Assembly (NCBI RefSeq): GCF_009363535.1
Contig: NZ_CP045369.1
Location: 1,004,501-1,068,500, forward strand
Direction: 5' to 3'
DNA length: 64,000 nt
Origin: Microbulbifer sp. THAF38
GTDB taxonomy: Bacteria; Pseudomonadota; Gammaproteobacteria; Pseudomonadales; Cellvibrionaceae
Below the pieces are notes generated by a model. The model did no database searches and was not told the origin of the DNA. It was given only the letters and a program-made list of their open reading frames with translations. The translations under genes and the position numbers were made by a program. Of this stretch, positions 17,681 to 27,253 are shown one piece after another; within the stretch, counting starts at the first letter, position 1, and each line of letters starts with the position of its first letter.

Positions 17681-19417
17681 TTACATTTGCTCCATGACTT
17701 CAATACCGAGCAAGCCGAGGCCAGTCGCGATAGTGCTGGCCACCAGGTTACACAGCTGCAGACGGCTGTGCTTCTGTTCTTCACTTACCCCTTCTTTCAG
17801 TACCGGGCAGGCTTCGTAGAAGCTCATATAAGTGCTGGCCAGCTCGTACAAATAGGTACAGAGCACGTGTGGGAAGGTGTCTTTGGCTACCTGATCGAGG
17901 ACTTCGCCAAACTGGCTCAGTTTTACTGCCAGTGCGCGCTCTTGGGGGCTTTCCAGATGAATATCGCCCTTGAGTTCACTCGCCTCAATACCGGCCTTGC
18001 GGAAAATACTGCGTACGCGGGTATAGGCATACTGTAGGTAGGGGGCCGTATTACCTTCAAAGCTGAGCATGGATTCCCAGCTGAAGATGTAATCGTTAGT
18101 GCGGGTCTTGCTCAAGTCTGCATATTTCACCGCGCCGATGCCCACCTTGCGGGCGATTTCCGCACAGGTTTGTGCATCCAGCTCTGGGTTTTTCTCGGCT
18201 ACCAGTTTCTCTGCGCGCTCTACGGCTTCATCCAGCAGGGCGGCCAGTTTTACCGTACCGCCGGTACGGGTTTTAAATGGTTTGCCGTCGTCGCCCATCA
18301 TGGTGCCAAAGGTACAATGTTCCAGGCCTACTGCTTCCGCTACGAACCCCGCTTTGCGGGAGGCCACAAAGGTCTGTTGCAGGTGCAGAGATTGGCGGGC
18401 ATCCACTACGTAGAGAATACGGTCTGCGTTGAGCTGGTTGGCGCGGTAGCGGATGGCAGCTAGGTCGGTGGTAGCGTATAGGTAACCACCGCCCTTCTTC
18501 TGGATAATCATCGGGCTGGGGTTGCCCTCTTTATCAGCCATTTCTTCCAGGAACACCACGATAGCCCCCTGATCTTCGACGGCGATGCCGCGGTCTAGCA
18601 GCTCTTTAACCAGTACTGGTAAATCGTCGTTGTAGCGGCTTTCGGCATAAATATCTCCAGGCTGAAGAGTGACATTGAGCTTGGAGTAGATCTCTTCACA
18701 GTGGCTGATAGAAATATCGATAAACTGTTTCCACAGTTTCAGGCACTGCTCATCGCCACCCTGCAGTTTCACAACATAGTCACGGGCGCGATCGGCAAAA
18801 CCCTCCTCCTCATCGAAACGTACCTTGGCTTCGCGGTAAAAGACTTCCAGGTCGGCCAGGGCCACTTCCGCATCGTTGTCTGCCAGCTTGTCGGAGAGGT
18901 GCGCCAGCAACATGCCGAACTGAGTACCCCAGTCGCCCACATGGTTTTGGCGAACCACCTTGTGGCCCTGGAACTCCAACAGGCGCGCAAGGGCATCACC
19001 GATAATGGTGGTGCGCAAATGGCCCACGTGCATTTCTTTGGCCAAGTTGGGGGAGGAGTAGTCGATAACTACGGTCTTGGGCTCTTCAACAGAGGCAATA
19101 TTGAGGCGCTTGTCGCCTTGGGCAGCTAACAGCTGTTGGCTCAGCCACTGTTCACTTAGATGGATGTTTAAGAAGCCAGGACCGGCGATCTCTACCTTTT
19201 CGATCATATCGCCCTTGTCCAGCTGCTCAAGGATCTTGCTGGCCAGCTCACGCGGGTTGGTGCCCAGTCGCTTTGCAGCGCCCATAGCGCCATTGGCCTG
19301 GTAGTCGCCAAATCCGGCTTTCTTCGCAGGTGCCACAATCGGGCCGCATTCTTCGGGGATACCGGCGGCAAGCATGGCGGCCTGGAATTTGTCGGAGAGG
19401 AGTTGGCGAATATTCAT
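17681..19417 (-). CDS. argS: Arginyl-tRNA synthetase
   Basis: Class I aminoacyl-tRNA synthetase charging tRNA-Arg. 578 aa (E. coli 577). The HIGH-type motif is HVGH at residues 130-133 within the [17 protein letters not shown] stretch; the KMSKS-equivalent lies in [10 protein letters not shown]. The N-terminal Add-1 domain and the C-terminal DALR anticodon-binding domain are complete. Divergent from sbcB. A 9-bp inverted repeat (17628-17636 / 17663-17671) lies just past the stop but lacks a T tract. Confidence 0.98.
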   Translation of the reverse strand: MNIRQLLSDKFQAAMLAAGIPEECGPIVAPAKKAGFGDYQANGAMGAAKRLGTNPRELASKILEQLDKGDMIEKVEIAGPGFLNIHLSEQWLSQQLLAAQGDKRLNIASVEEPKTVVIDYSSPNLAKEMHVGHLRTTIIGDALARLLEFQGHKVVRQNHVGDWGTQFGMLLAHLSDKLADNDAEVALADLEVFYREAKVRFDEEEGFADRARDYVVKLQGGDEQCLKLWKQFIDISISHCEEIYSKLNVTLQPGDIYAESRYNDDLPVLVKELLDRGIAVEDQGAIVVFLEEMADKEGNPSPMIIQKKGGGYLYATTDLAAIRYRANQLNADRILYVVDARQSLHLQQTFVASRKAGFVAEAVGLEHCTFGTMMGDDGKPFKTRTGGTVKLAALLDEAVERAEKLVAEKNPELDAQTCAEIARKVGIGAVKYADLSKTRTNDYIFSWESMLSFEGNTAPYLQYAYTRVRSIFRKAGIEASELKGDIHLESPQERALAVKLSQFGEVLDQVAKDTFPHVLCTYLYELASTYMSFYEACPVLKEGVSEEQKHSRLQLCNLVASTIATGLGLLGIEVMEQM

Positions 19418-19576
19418 AGAGGGTTATAGCTGTCTTAAATTCGTGGAAACGCCGAATTTTAATGGGCGGTGGCGGCTTTGCAACCAGCGTTCACTGGAGA
19501 GCGACTCAAATCTGGGTTCAGGTGTCCAGATGGCGTGGTGCTCAGTGGTATGATGCCGCCAAATTATGGAGGTACC

Positions 19577-21004
19577 GTGAGTTCTACCACACTTTATTGG
19601 CACGATTATGAAACCTGGGGCACAGACCCGGGTGCCGACAAACCGGCGCAGTTTGCCGGTATCAGGACCGACGAAGCGCTGAATATCGTCGGCGAGCCAT
19701 TGATGATTTACTGTCGCCCTTCAGCGGACTGCCTGCCGCAGCCTATGGCGAGTCTGGTGACCGGCATCAGCCCGCAAAAGGCCCTGGCCAATGGTGTACC
19801 GGAAATTGAATTTATCCAGCGTATCCTCGCCGAGCTGGGTGCGCCCGGTACCTGTGGTGTGGGCTACAACAGTTTGCGCTTTGACGACGAAGTAACCCGC
19901 TACACCCTGTACCGCAACCTGCTCGACCCCTATGAGCGCGAGTGGCGCTCCGGTAATAGCCGCTGGGACATTATCGACATGGTGCGCCTCACTTACGCTC
20001 TGCGCCCCGAGGGTATCCAGTGGCCGACACGCGAAGACGGTGCGCCGTCTTTCCGCCTGGAAGAACTGACCGCTGCCAATGGAATTTCCCACGAGGGCGC
20101 TCATGATGCACTCTCTGATGTCCACGCTACGATTGATATGGCGCGGCTGATCCGCAAGCAGCAACCGAAGCTTTACGATTATGTTTTCCGCCTGCGCCGC
20201 AAGCAGGAAGCCGCCAAGATGATCGATATGCGCGAGCGCCGCCCGCTGTTGCATATCTCCGGCAAGATCTCTGCCAATCATGGGCACTTAACTTATGTGA
20301 TGCCACTGGCCAGCCATCCGGTGAATCGCAATGCTGTGATTGTTGCCAATTTGGCGATGGACCCCGAGCCTTTACTCAACCTGGATGCGGATACGCTGCG
20401 TGAGCGCCTCTATACCGCTCGCGATCAGCTGGGTGAAAGCGAACTGCCGGTTGGGCTGAAACTGGTGCACTTGAACAAGTGCCCGATATTGGCCCCAGCC
20501 AATATGCTCGACGATAAACGCGCCAGTGAACTGGGCATCGACCGGGCGGTTTGCGAAGCCAACTGGCAGAAGTTGAAAAGCGTTGATCTGACCGAGAAAC
20601 TGCACAACGTTTTTCTGGATCGGGAGTTTCCCCAGAAAGATGTAGAGGCGGATCTCTACGGCGGTTTCCTCAGCGATGCCGATCGCGATATCTGCCGTGA
20701 GCTGCACCGCGGCTTGGCAGCCCGAGGGCCCGAAGCCCTGGCTGGCGAAGTGCCATTCAGCGATAAGCGCCTACCCGAGTTATTGTTTCGCATGCGTGCG
20801 CGCAACTTCCCTGAGACCCTATCGGACGAGGAGCATCAGCGCTGGCAGATCTGGTGTTTCCAGCGGTTAACCGATCCCACCGCAGGGGCCTCTATCACCC
20901 TCGAAGATTACTTCCGCCAGCTGTCCGAACTGCGAGTACAGCATCCGGAGCGGATATCGCTGATTACCGAGCTGGAAAACTGGGGCGATAGTCTGCTCGC
21001 CTAA
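19577..21004 (+). CDS. sbcB: Exodeoxyribonuclease I
   Basis: 3'-5' single-strand DNA exonuclease of recombination and mismatch repair. The open frame begins at 19469, but GTG 19577 with a perfect GGAGG at 19568-19572 is the clear start and yields 475 aa, exactly the E. coli ExoI length. The DnaQ-fold acidic residues are visible: LYWHDYETWGTDP (Exo I), the Asp in WDIIDMVRL, and HDALSDVHATIDMARL (Exo III). The C-terminal SH3-like and helical domains are present. Followed by pyrB 110 bases downstream. Confidence 0.96.
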   Translation: MSSTTLYWHDYETWGTDPGADKPAQFAGIRTDEALNIVGEPLMIYCRPSADCLPQPMASLVTGISPQKALANGVPEIEFIQRILAELGAPGTCGVGYNSLRFDDEVTRYTLYRNLLDPYEREWRSGNSRWDIIDMVRLTYALRPEGIQWPTREDGAPSFRLEELTAANGISHEGAHDALSDVHATIDMARLIRKQQPKLYDYVFRLRRKQEAAKMIDMRERRPLLHISGKISANHGHLTYVMPLASHPVNRNAVIVANLAMDPEPLLNLDADTLRERLYTARDQLGESELPVGLKLVHLNKCPILAPANMLDDKRASELGIDRAVCEANWQKLKSVDLTEKLHNVFLDREFPQKDVEADLYGGFLSDADRDICRELHRGLAARGPEALAGEVPFSDKRLPELLFRMRARNFPETLSDEEHQRWQIWCFQRLTDPTAGASITLEDYFRQLSELRVQHPERISLITELENWGDSLLA

Positions 21005-21114
21005 TGTGTTGAATCGCGCCAGCGGCCATTCTTTCACTGGGTTCTATTGCGGTGCCCGAGTAGAATGCCGCTCGCGAATACCCGCGCCCACAAGGCGCAA
21101 TCACTGGAGTAACC

Positions 21115-22131
21115 ATGGACTTTATCGGAGCCAATATTCTGTCCGTCAGCCAGTTCGAACGTGCCGATATAGAGCGCGTATTCGATGTGGCTGACGCCAT
21201 GACCCCTTACGCCCAGCGTGAAAAAGTTACACGCGTGTTGGAGGGAGCGATTCTCGGCAATATGTTTATGGAGCCGAGCACCCGTACCCGCTTGAGTTTT
21301 GGGGCTGCTTTTAACCTGCTGGGTGGCACGGTTCGGGAAACTGTGGGGATTACCGCCAGCGCTATGGCCAAGGGCGAATCCCTCTACGATACGGCGCGGG
21401 TACTGTCGGGCTACAGCGATGTGATTTGTATGCGCCACCCGCAGGAGGGCTCGGTGGCGGAGTTCGCCGCAGCGAGTCGCGTGCCGGTGGTCAATGGCGG
21501 TGATGGCGCTAATGAGCACCCCACCCAGGCGCTGTTAGATCTCTACACTATTCGCAAAGAACTGGCCGCCCATGGCCGCACCCTGGATGATTTCCGCATT
21601 GCCATGATTGGCGATCTCAAACACGGTCGCACCGTACACTCCCTGTGCAAGCTGCTGTGCTTATTTGGCAGGGTGCATATCACTCTAGTCTCCCCACCGG
21701 AGCTGGCAATGCCCGACGCGATTGTGGAGAAGCTGCGCGAGGTGGGGCACGAGGTGACGGTCACCGACCAGCTGGAATCCTCGATCGCCCATGTAGATAT
21801 CGTCTACTCCACCCGTATCCAGGAAGAGCGCTTTGCCTCCCAGGATGAGGCCAACCGCTACCGTGGGCGTTTCCGCCTAAACCGGGCGATATTTACCCGC
21901 TATGCAGAGCCCAATACGGTGATTATGCACCCTCTGCCGAGGGATTCACGCGCAGAGGCCAACGAGCTGGATATTGATTTGAATGAACATCCGAGCCTGG
22001 CAATTTTCCGCCAGACCGATAATGGTCTATTGGTGCGTATGGCTCTGTTCGCCCTATTACTTGGAGTGGAAAACCAGGTAGATAAATACGCCCGTGAAGT
22101 GCATTGGCACAGCCGCCGCAACCCGGTTTAA
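21115..22131 (+). CDS. pyrB: Aspartate carbamoyltransferase catalytic chain
   Basis: Condenses carbamoyl phosphate with aspartate, the committed step of pyrimidine synthesis. 338 aa, somewhat longer than the E. coli chain (311). The carbamoyl-phosphate loop MEPSTRTRLSF, the HPTQALLDLY motif and MHPLPRDSRAE are intact. The ribosome site CTGGAG precedes the ATG. No pyrI regulatory chain and no pyrC-like dihydroorotase follow, so this is a solitary, probably unregulated or differently regulated, catalytic chain. Confidence 0.96.
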   Translation: MDFIGANILSVSQFERADIERVFDVADAMTPYAQREKVTRVLEGAILGNMFMEPSTRTRLSFGAAFNLLGGTVRETVGITASAMAKGESLYDTARVLSGYSDVICMRHPQEGSVAEFAAASRVPVVNGGDGANEHPTQALLDLYTIRKELAAHGRTLDDFRIAMIGDLKHGRTVHSLCKLLCLFGRVHITLVSPPELAMPDAIVEKLREVGHEVTVTDQLESSIAHVDIVYSTRIQEERFASQDEANRYRGRFRLNRAIFTRYAEPNTVIMHPLPRDSRAEANELDIDLNEHPSLAIFRQTDNGLLVRMALFALLLGVENQVDKYAREVHWHSRRNPV

Positions 22132-22249
22132 CGTCACTTTCCTTGTTTTCAGATAACGCCGCTTTTTTCTGTTAATCTGATTGAGTTACCCCGGCCAGAA
22201 ATACAATAGCTGGCCTGGGTTTCTCCGCAATCGCATCAGGGAAAGATGC

Positions 22250-23683
22250 ATGTCGAATCAGATATCGTCAGCGGTATTCTTGCGCGGCGCGCTCATCCTG
22301 ACGCTGCTCCTTGTCGTTTTGATCTCGAAAAGTGCCGCGCAGGAAGATGCTTCCCCCCATGTGGCGCTGTTGTCTATTGATGGTGCCATAGGCCCGGCCA
22401 CAACCGATTATTTTAAGCGCGCCACTGAGAATGCTGGCGCGCGCGGTGCCGAGTTAATTATTGTGCATATCGATACTCCTGGCGGTCTCGATGCAGCGTC
22501 CCGGGATATTATCCAACATATCCTTTCCTCCCCCATTCCTATTACTACCTATGTGTATCCCTCGGGTGCCCGTGCAGCCAGTGCCGGCACCTATATCCTC
22601 TATGCCAGCCAGATAGCGGCAATGGCCCCGGCTACAACACTAGGGGCCGCCACGCCAGTGCAAATAGGCGGGCCCCCAGGAACGCCACCCCCTGGTGGTA
22701 ATCCAAAAGAGAACGACCAAAAAGAGGAGACAGAAGAGGCGAATAAAGAGGACGAAGAAAGTGAAGAGGAGGACAAAAAGGAGAAACCATTATCCGGCAC
22801 TGCTATGGAGCGCAAGATGGTGAATGATTCCGTTGCTTTTATTCGAGGTTTAGCACAACGCAATGGACGCAATGCGGAGTGGGCGGAGAAAGCCGTTCGT
22901 GAAGCGGCAACTCTGACTGCCTCGGAAGCGCTGGAGATGAATGTTGTCGATATCGTTGCCAAGAATGACGAGGATTTATTAAAGCAGCTGGCCGGGCGCA
23001 AAGTTTCTCTCGACTCCGGCGATATTACTATTTCGGCGGAGATTGCCCAGCTCCCCATCGAAAATTACGAGCCGGATTGGCGCAATGAATTACTGGCCCT
23101 GATTACCAATCCCCAGGTGGCTTATATTCTTTTATTAATTGGTATTTACGGCCTGATTTTCGAGGGATATAGCCCCGGCGCTTTTGTACCCGGCATCGTG
23201 GGGGTTATTTGCCTGTTATTGGCCTTCTATGCTTTGCAGGTTTTGCCGATTAATTATGCCGGATTGGCGCTGATTATCGTTGGAGCGCTTTTGATTGTGG
23301 CGGAAGTCTTTATGCCCAGTTTTGGCGCCCTGGGAATTGGTGGAATTATTGCGTTGGTGATTGGCTCGGTGATGCTGATAGACACCGACGTACCGGGTAT
23401 GCAAGTGTCGCGAAAATTGATCGCAGCGATTGCCGGCGTAAGCGGTGTTTTTCTTTTGGGTCTTTTAATGGCGGTGGGCAGGAGTTTGCGCAAACCGCGG
23501 CTTGCCTCCGATCAGGCCCTGGTGGGACGAGTGGCGGTGGTGAGCAATGTGAGCAAAGAAGAGGTGCTTGTGCACCTCGATGGAGAAATTTGGCGGGCAC
23601 GTTGTGAGACGCCACTGGAGCCGGGGCAGCGTGTGCGCATTATCGCTCAGCGCGGTTTGCTGCTCTATGTGGAGCCGGGCTAG
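22250..23683 (+). CDS. NfeD1-type membrane serine protease (ClpP class)
   Basis: About 477 aa from ATG 22250 (the frame is open from 22181, but that start lacks a signal peptide). Signal sequence, then a ClpP-like protease domain (about 35-270) with the Ser111-Lys189 dyad: GARAASAGTY and ERKMVNDSVAFIR. Four to five hydrophobic helices follow (about 285-420), then a C-terminal OB-fold NfeD domain. The insert between Ser and Lys (about 150-180) is unusually long and almost entirely Glu/Asp/Lys. The partner slipin gene follows, as in the conserved NfeD-stomatin operon, where the protease is thought to cleave the stomatin's C-terminus. Confidence 0.9.
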   Translation: MSNQISSAVFLRGALILTLLLVVLISKSAAQEDASPHVALLSIDGAIGPATTDYFKRATENAGARGAELIIVHIDTPGGLDAASRDIIQHILSSPIPITTYVYPSGARAASAGTYILYASQIAAMAPATTLGAATPVQIGGPPGTPPPGGNPKENDQKEETEEANKEDEESEEEDKKEKPLSGTAMERKMVNDSVAFIRGLAQRNGRNAEWAEKAVREAATLTASEALEMNVVDIVAKNDEDLLKQLAGRKVSLDSGDITISAEIAQLPIENYEPDWRNELLALITNPQVAYILLLIGIYGLIFEGYSPGAFVPGIVGVICLLLAFYALQVLPINYAGLALIIVGALLIVAEVFMPSFGALGIGGIIALVIGSVMLIDTDVPGMQVSRKLIAAIAGVSGVFLLGLLMAVGRSLRKPRLASDQALVGRVAVVSNVSKEEVLVHLDGEIWRARCETPLEPGQRVRIIAQRGLLLYVEPG

Positions 23684-23763
23684 CTTTAGCTTGGCAATTG
23701 GTTGTTATTAGGTGGGCCGATAGGCTCGATAAATTTTGCTGGTGGTGACAGGGAGAGAGTAGC

Positions 23764-24528
23764 ATGGTCAGTTATTTTATTGGGCTGTTAGTACTCGCGC
23801 TAGTGCTACTGCTGATGTATGCCATCCGTATTTTGCGGGAATATGAGCGTGCGGTGGTTTTTTTTCTGGGGCGCTTTCAGACGGTGAAAGGACCCGGCCT
23901 GATTATCATCATCCCAATTATTCAAACTATGGAGCGGGTGGATTTGCGAACCGTAGTGATGGATGTTCCCACGCAGGATGTGATCAGTCGCGATAACGTT
24001 TCGGTAAAAGTGAATGCGGTGGTTTATTACCGGGTTGTTAATTCACAGTCAGCGATTATCAATGTTGAATTTTATCATGAAGCTGTCAGTCAACTGGCCC
24101 AGACGACGCTTCGATCTGTACTGGGTAAGCATGAGTTAGATGAGATGCTTTCCGAGCGGGACAAACTCAATGTGGATATTCAAAAGATCCTCGATGAGCA
24201 GACCGATGCCTGGGGAGTGAAGGTCACTAATGTCGAAATTAAACATATCGACCTGGATGAGAGTATGGTGCGTGCCATTGCCCAGCAGGCCGAAGCTGAG
24301 CGGGCACGGCGAGCCAAGGTGATCCACGCAGAAGGCGAAGCGCAGGCGGCCTTAAAATTAACGGAAGCGGCCAATCAGCTATCGCAAAATGCCAACGCGA
24401 TTACTTTGCGCTACATGCAGACCATGATTGATATCGCCGGAGCAAATAATAGCTCAACGATTGTATTTCCCTTGCCGCTGGATTTGATTGAGCCTTTGTT
24501 GAAGCGCGGTGCTGAGGCACAAAAATAA
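23764..24528 (+). CDS. Slipin (stomatin-like SPFH-domain membrane protein)
   Basis: 254 aa: one N-terminal membrane segment (residues 4-22), an SPFH/Band-7 domain (about 25-190, with [13 protein letters not shown] and [20 protein letters not shown]), and a coiled coil rich in Ala/Glu ([20 protein letters not shown]). Forms membrane microdomain oligomers. 80 bases after the NfeD protease gene in the same direction, the standard pairing for this family; probably one operon ending at the terminator at 24558-24587. Confidence 0.92.
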   Translation: MVSYFIGLLVLALVLLLMYAIRILREYERAVVFFLGRFQTVKGPGLIIIIPIIQTMERVDLRTVVMDVPTQDVISRDNVSVKVNAVVYYRVVNSQSAIINVEFYHEAVSQLAQTTLRSVLGKHELDEMLSERDKLNVDIQKILDEQTDAWGVKVTNVEIKHIDLDESMVRAIAQQAEAERARRAKVIHAEGEAQAALKLTEAANQLSQNANAITLRYMQTMIDIAGANNSSTIVFPLPLDLIEPLLKRGAEAQK

Positions 24529-24557
24529 GAAAGCGCATTTTTCTGGGAAACGGAACT

Positions 24558-24587
24558 AAAAAGGCCGCATTGGGATGCGGCCTTTTT
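24558..24587. terminator. Bidirectional terminator between slipin gene and pgi
   Basis: AAAAAGGCCGCAT / ATGCGGCCTTTTT stem with loop TGGG, giving T runs on both strands. It lies between two convergent genes. Confidence 0.9.
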
Positions 24588-24610
24588 AGTGGGGCTCTTG
24601 GCAAATTGTC

Positions 24611-26233
24611 TTATAAGAGCTTTTCCATTAAAGAGCGGGTAGAACTATCCCAATCCTCAGGCGCATGTTCTTCTGCGGCTTTATATATCTTTCCGCTTAA
24701 CTGTTTGCCTAGCTCTACACCCCACTGGTCAAATGGGTTAACTCCCAAAAGGCAACCGCCTGTGAAAACCTTGTGCTCGTAAAGTGCTAACAGTGCGCCC
24801 AGGTGATGAGGATCTAACTTTTCCAGGATGAGGGTATTACTCGGGCGATTACCGGGGATGGCTTTGTGCGGAGCCAACGCATGGGCCTCGCGGTGGGTAT
24901 AGCCGGCATCTTCCAGTTCCTGGCGTGCCTCGTGAATGGATTTGCCGCGCAATAGAGCCTGGCTTTGGCTGATACAGCAGGCCAGTAGCCATCGGTGTTG
25001 CTCATGCAGCTCGGAGGTAGGCTGCTTGATAGCGATAAAATCCGCAGGAATCAGATCGGTACCCTGGTGCAATAGCTGATGGAAGGAGTGCTGCCCATTG
25101 GTGCCTTCGGTGCCCCAGATCACACTGCCGCTGGGGTACTCCAGGGGTTTCCCCTCTTTGTCTACGCTTTTGCCCAGGCTTTCCATATCCAATTGTTGCA
25201 TCCAGGCGGGAAACTTAGACAGGCGCTGAGCGTAGGGCAGAATCACCTGGCTGCCGGCACCCCAGCACTGGCGATACCAGAACTGAATAAGCGCCAGCAA
25301 TACCGGCAGATTTTCCTCCAGTGGGACATTGGAAAAATGGGTGTCCATGCCATGAGCACCGGCAAGAAGTTCCTCATAAACCTCATAGCCACAGGCCAGG
25401 ATGATCGGCAGGCCAATTGCAGACCACAGAGAGTAGCGACCACCCACCCAGTCCCATATGGGAAAAATATTTTCCGGGGCGATGCCAAAGTCTTGTGCTG
25501 CAACAATATTGCTGCTGACCGCTACAAAGTGCTGGGACAATTGTTTTTCATTGGCGCCAGAGGCCAAAATCCAGCGGCGCGCGCTTAAGGCATTCTCTCG
25601 GGTTTCCAGGGTGGAGAAAGACTTGGAGGCAACAATAAAAAGTGTCTCCTCCGGGTTGAGATCTTGGATAGTACCGCTCAGGTCTGCACCATCAATATTT
25701 GCTACGAAATGTACGCTAATACCTGGTTTGTGCCATGAGCCCAGAGCCTCGACCACCATACGAGGACCGAGATCGGAGCCGCCGATACCGATATTCACGA
25801 TATGGCGAATGGGTTTGCCACTAAACCCCAGCCATTTTTCTTTGTGGATATTATCCGCAAACCGTTGCATCTGGGCGCGACAATCGGCCACGGCGCGCTC
25901 ATGCTCGGTTTTGGGCGTTCCCTGGAAGCGCAGCGCAGTGTGTAGTGCTGGGCGGTGCTCGGTATTGTTGACATTGGCACCCTTAAATAAGGCTGCAATC
26001 TGGCGGCTCAATTCCTGCTCTTCAGCATACTCGAGCAGCAGCTGCAATGTCTCTTGACGCAAGTGATTTTTGCTGAAGTCCAGATAGATGCCGGCCGCCT
26101 CGCAGCTGAAACTGGTTGTGCGCTGAGGGTCGGTGGCGAAAAGCTCACGTAAAGACCATTTTTGTTGTTCGAAATGAGATTGTAATTGTTGAATTGCTGA
26201 GGAGCGGCTCAGAGTTAAAGTTTCACTTGTCAT
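24611..26233 (-). CDS. pgi: Glucose-6-phosphate isomerase
   Basis: Interconverts glucose 6-phosphate and fructose 6-phosphate. 540 aa (E. coli 549). Signatures: VNIGIGGSDLGPRMV, VASKSFSTLETREN, the catalytic Glu region in WDWVGGRYSLWSAIGLP and the C-terminal lysine in the FDQWGVELGK stretch. It is single in its transcription unit, convergent with the slipin operon. Confidence 0.97.
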   Translation of the reverse strand: MTSETLTLSRSSAIQQLQSHFEQQKWSLRELFATDPQRTTSFSCEAAGIYLDFSKNHLRQETLQLLLEYAEEQELSRQIAALFKGANVNNTEHRPALHTALRFQGTPKTEHERAVADCRAQMQRFADNIHKEKWLGFSGKPIRHIVNIGIGGSDLGPRMVVEALGSWHKPGISVHFVANIDGADLSGTIQDLNPEETLFIVASKSFSTLETRENALSARRWILASGANEKQLSQHFVAVSSNIVAAQDFGIAPENIFPIWDWVGGRYSLWSAIGLPIILACGYEVYEELLAGAHGMDTHFSNVPLEENLPVLLALIQFWYRQCWGAGSQVILPYAQRLSKFPAWMQQLDMESLGKSVDKEGKPLEYPSGSVIWGTEGTNGQHSFHQLLHQGTDLIPADFIAIKQPTSELHEQHRWLLACCISQSQALLRGKSIHEARQELEDAGYTHREAHALAPHKAIPGNRPSNTLILEKLDPHHLGALLALYEHKVFTGGCLLGVNPFDQWGVELGKQLSGKIYKAAEEHAPEDWDSSTRSLMEKLL

Positions 26234-26411
26234 GGTGGTCGTTAATTAACTCTCTTGTGAGAAATTTTTATTGCGGTGTTTGCAAGCTTATCGACACTTG
26301 CTGGTAAAAGGTTGGCAATGCTAACGCATTACCTTCGCTGGACCAGTGCCCGAGACGGTACAGTCTATTACAGAAAATGCGATTTCGGTAAGAATGGGTG
26401 CCCCAAAAAAA

Positions 26412-26439
26412 CAAATGCCGCTCGTGAAAGCGGCATTTG
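26412..26439 (-). terminator. Intrinsic terminator downstream of small lipoprotein gene
   Basis: CAAATGCCGCT (26412-26422) / AGCGGCATTTG (26429-26439), six-base loop. On the minus strand the stem is followed by TTTTTTT, so it ends transcripts coming from the lipoprotein gene at 26742. Confidence 0.85.
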
Positions 26440-26526
26440 GTGGTGATTCATACTAAATAATGCTTTGTTCCTTATGTGTCTATCAGTGCAGATTTAGTCA
26501 AAACCTCATTTAGTATGAATCACCAC
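26440..26526 (-). repeat. 19-bp perfect inverted repeat in lipoprotein 3' region
   Basis: Positions 26440-26458 and 26508-26526 are exact reverse complements (arm begins GTGGTGATTCATAC), separated by 49 bases. In the minus-strand transcript this forms a long stem-loop that abuts the terminator stem. It is unlikely by chance; a stable 3' UTR structure or the body of a small RNA are possible readings. Confidence 0.75.
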
Positions 26527-26547
26527 GCTGTTCTGCTTGAAATGATT

Positions 26548-26742
26548 TTACTTCACCACTTTCATGCAGCGTACTCTATCAGAAGCCATCCAGCAGTCAG
26601 CATCTGCGGGGCAGGCCATGGAAGTTGGAATTTGTTCAGCGCCGGGTGGGCAGTAAGCTGGCGGTGCCGGAGGGCTACAGCAACCTGCTAGAACCAGTGC
26701 ACTGATAATACCGATTAAGTACTTGGCTGGAGTGAAATTCAT
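26548..26742 (-). CDS. Small Cys-rich lipoprotein
   Basis: 64 aa. AAAGGAG seven bases upstream of the ATG is an excellent ribosome site. Signal peptide KYLIGIISALVLAGC ends in lipobox LAGC; the mature part (about 43 aa) starts CCSPPAPPAYCPPG and carries further Cys pairs (MACPADADCW, VRCMKV). Probably a small outer-membrane lipoprotein held by disulfides. Family not recognised. Its 3' region has an unusual long stem-loop and a strong terminator. Confidence 0.75.
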   Translation of the reverse strand: MNFTPAKYLIGIISALVLAGCCSPPAPPAYCPPGAEQIPTSMACPADADCWMASDRVRCMKVVK

Positions 26743-27253
26743 CCCCTAACTCCTTTCCGTTGATGTTAGCCATTAGCATAGCCAATAAAACGTCACCTGT
26801 TGGTCAGCTTTGCAAAATGTGTTTTACAAAGATGCCGCCTAATTGAGTGTAATAGGCGCAGAGAGAAAAATACTGTCAGGAGGGAATTCGGGAAGAAGAT
26901 GGCGCCAGTTTATGAATTTTCTCCTGTAAAAATCGGGGTTTTTCTTTGGGTTGATGTGCAGTGTGCCGAAGTTTTGAGTGATTTCTTTAAATAACTTTGC
27001 TTTTATTTTTTTAAATTAAATTTTAATTGGCTGATGTATTTCTTGAGCCATATATTTTAGGTGGCTTTTTCTGGGTTGGGTAAGAACACTTAAAAAAATG
27101 GCAGCTTATTACTTTGGGAATAAGTGAGTTGCTTGTTTGGTAAAGGGCGGCAGCACTATTGGCTGCCTGGAGATGATCAGTAGTGAATAAAAGGAAAAAG
27201 TTTGGCGTTGAAACAGGTGGGAACCTAGCTGCTTCAACGTCGAGTAAGCAACC
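26743..27253. other. AT-rich intergenic region
   Basis: About 510 bases with no supported gene. A 64-codon plus-strand frame (26800-26994, TTG start) and a 68-codon minus-strand frame (27109-27315) lack a ribosome site or protein character. The right-hand part is strongly AT-rich (around 27000-27060). It must contain the promoter of the small lipoprotein gene. Confidence 0.45.

Noticed and set aside
26800..26994. 64-codon plus-strand frame in the AT-rich gap
   Set aside because: TTG start without ribosome site and no recognisable protein features.
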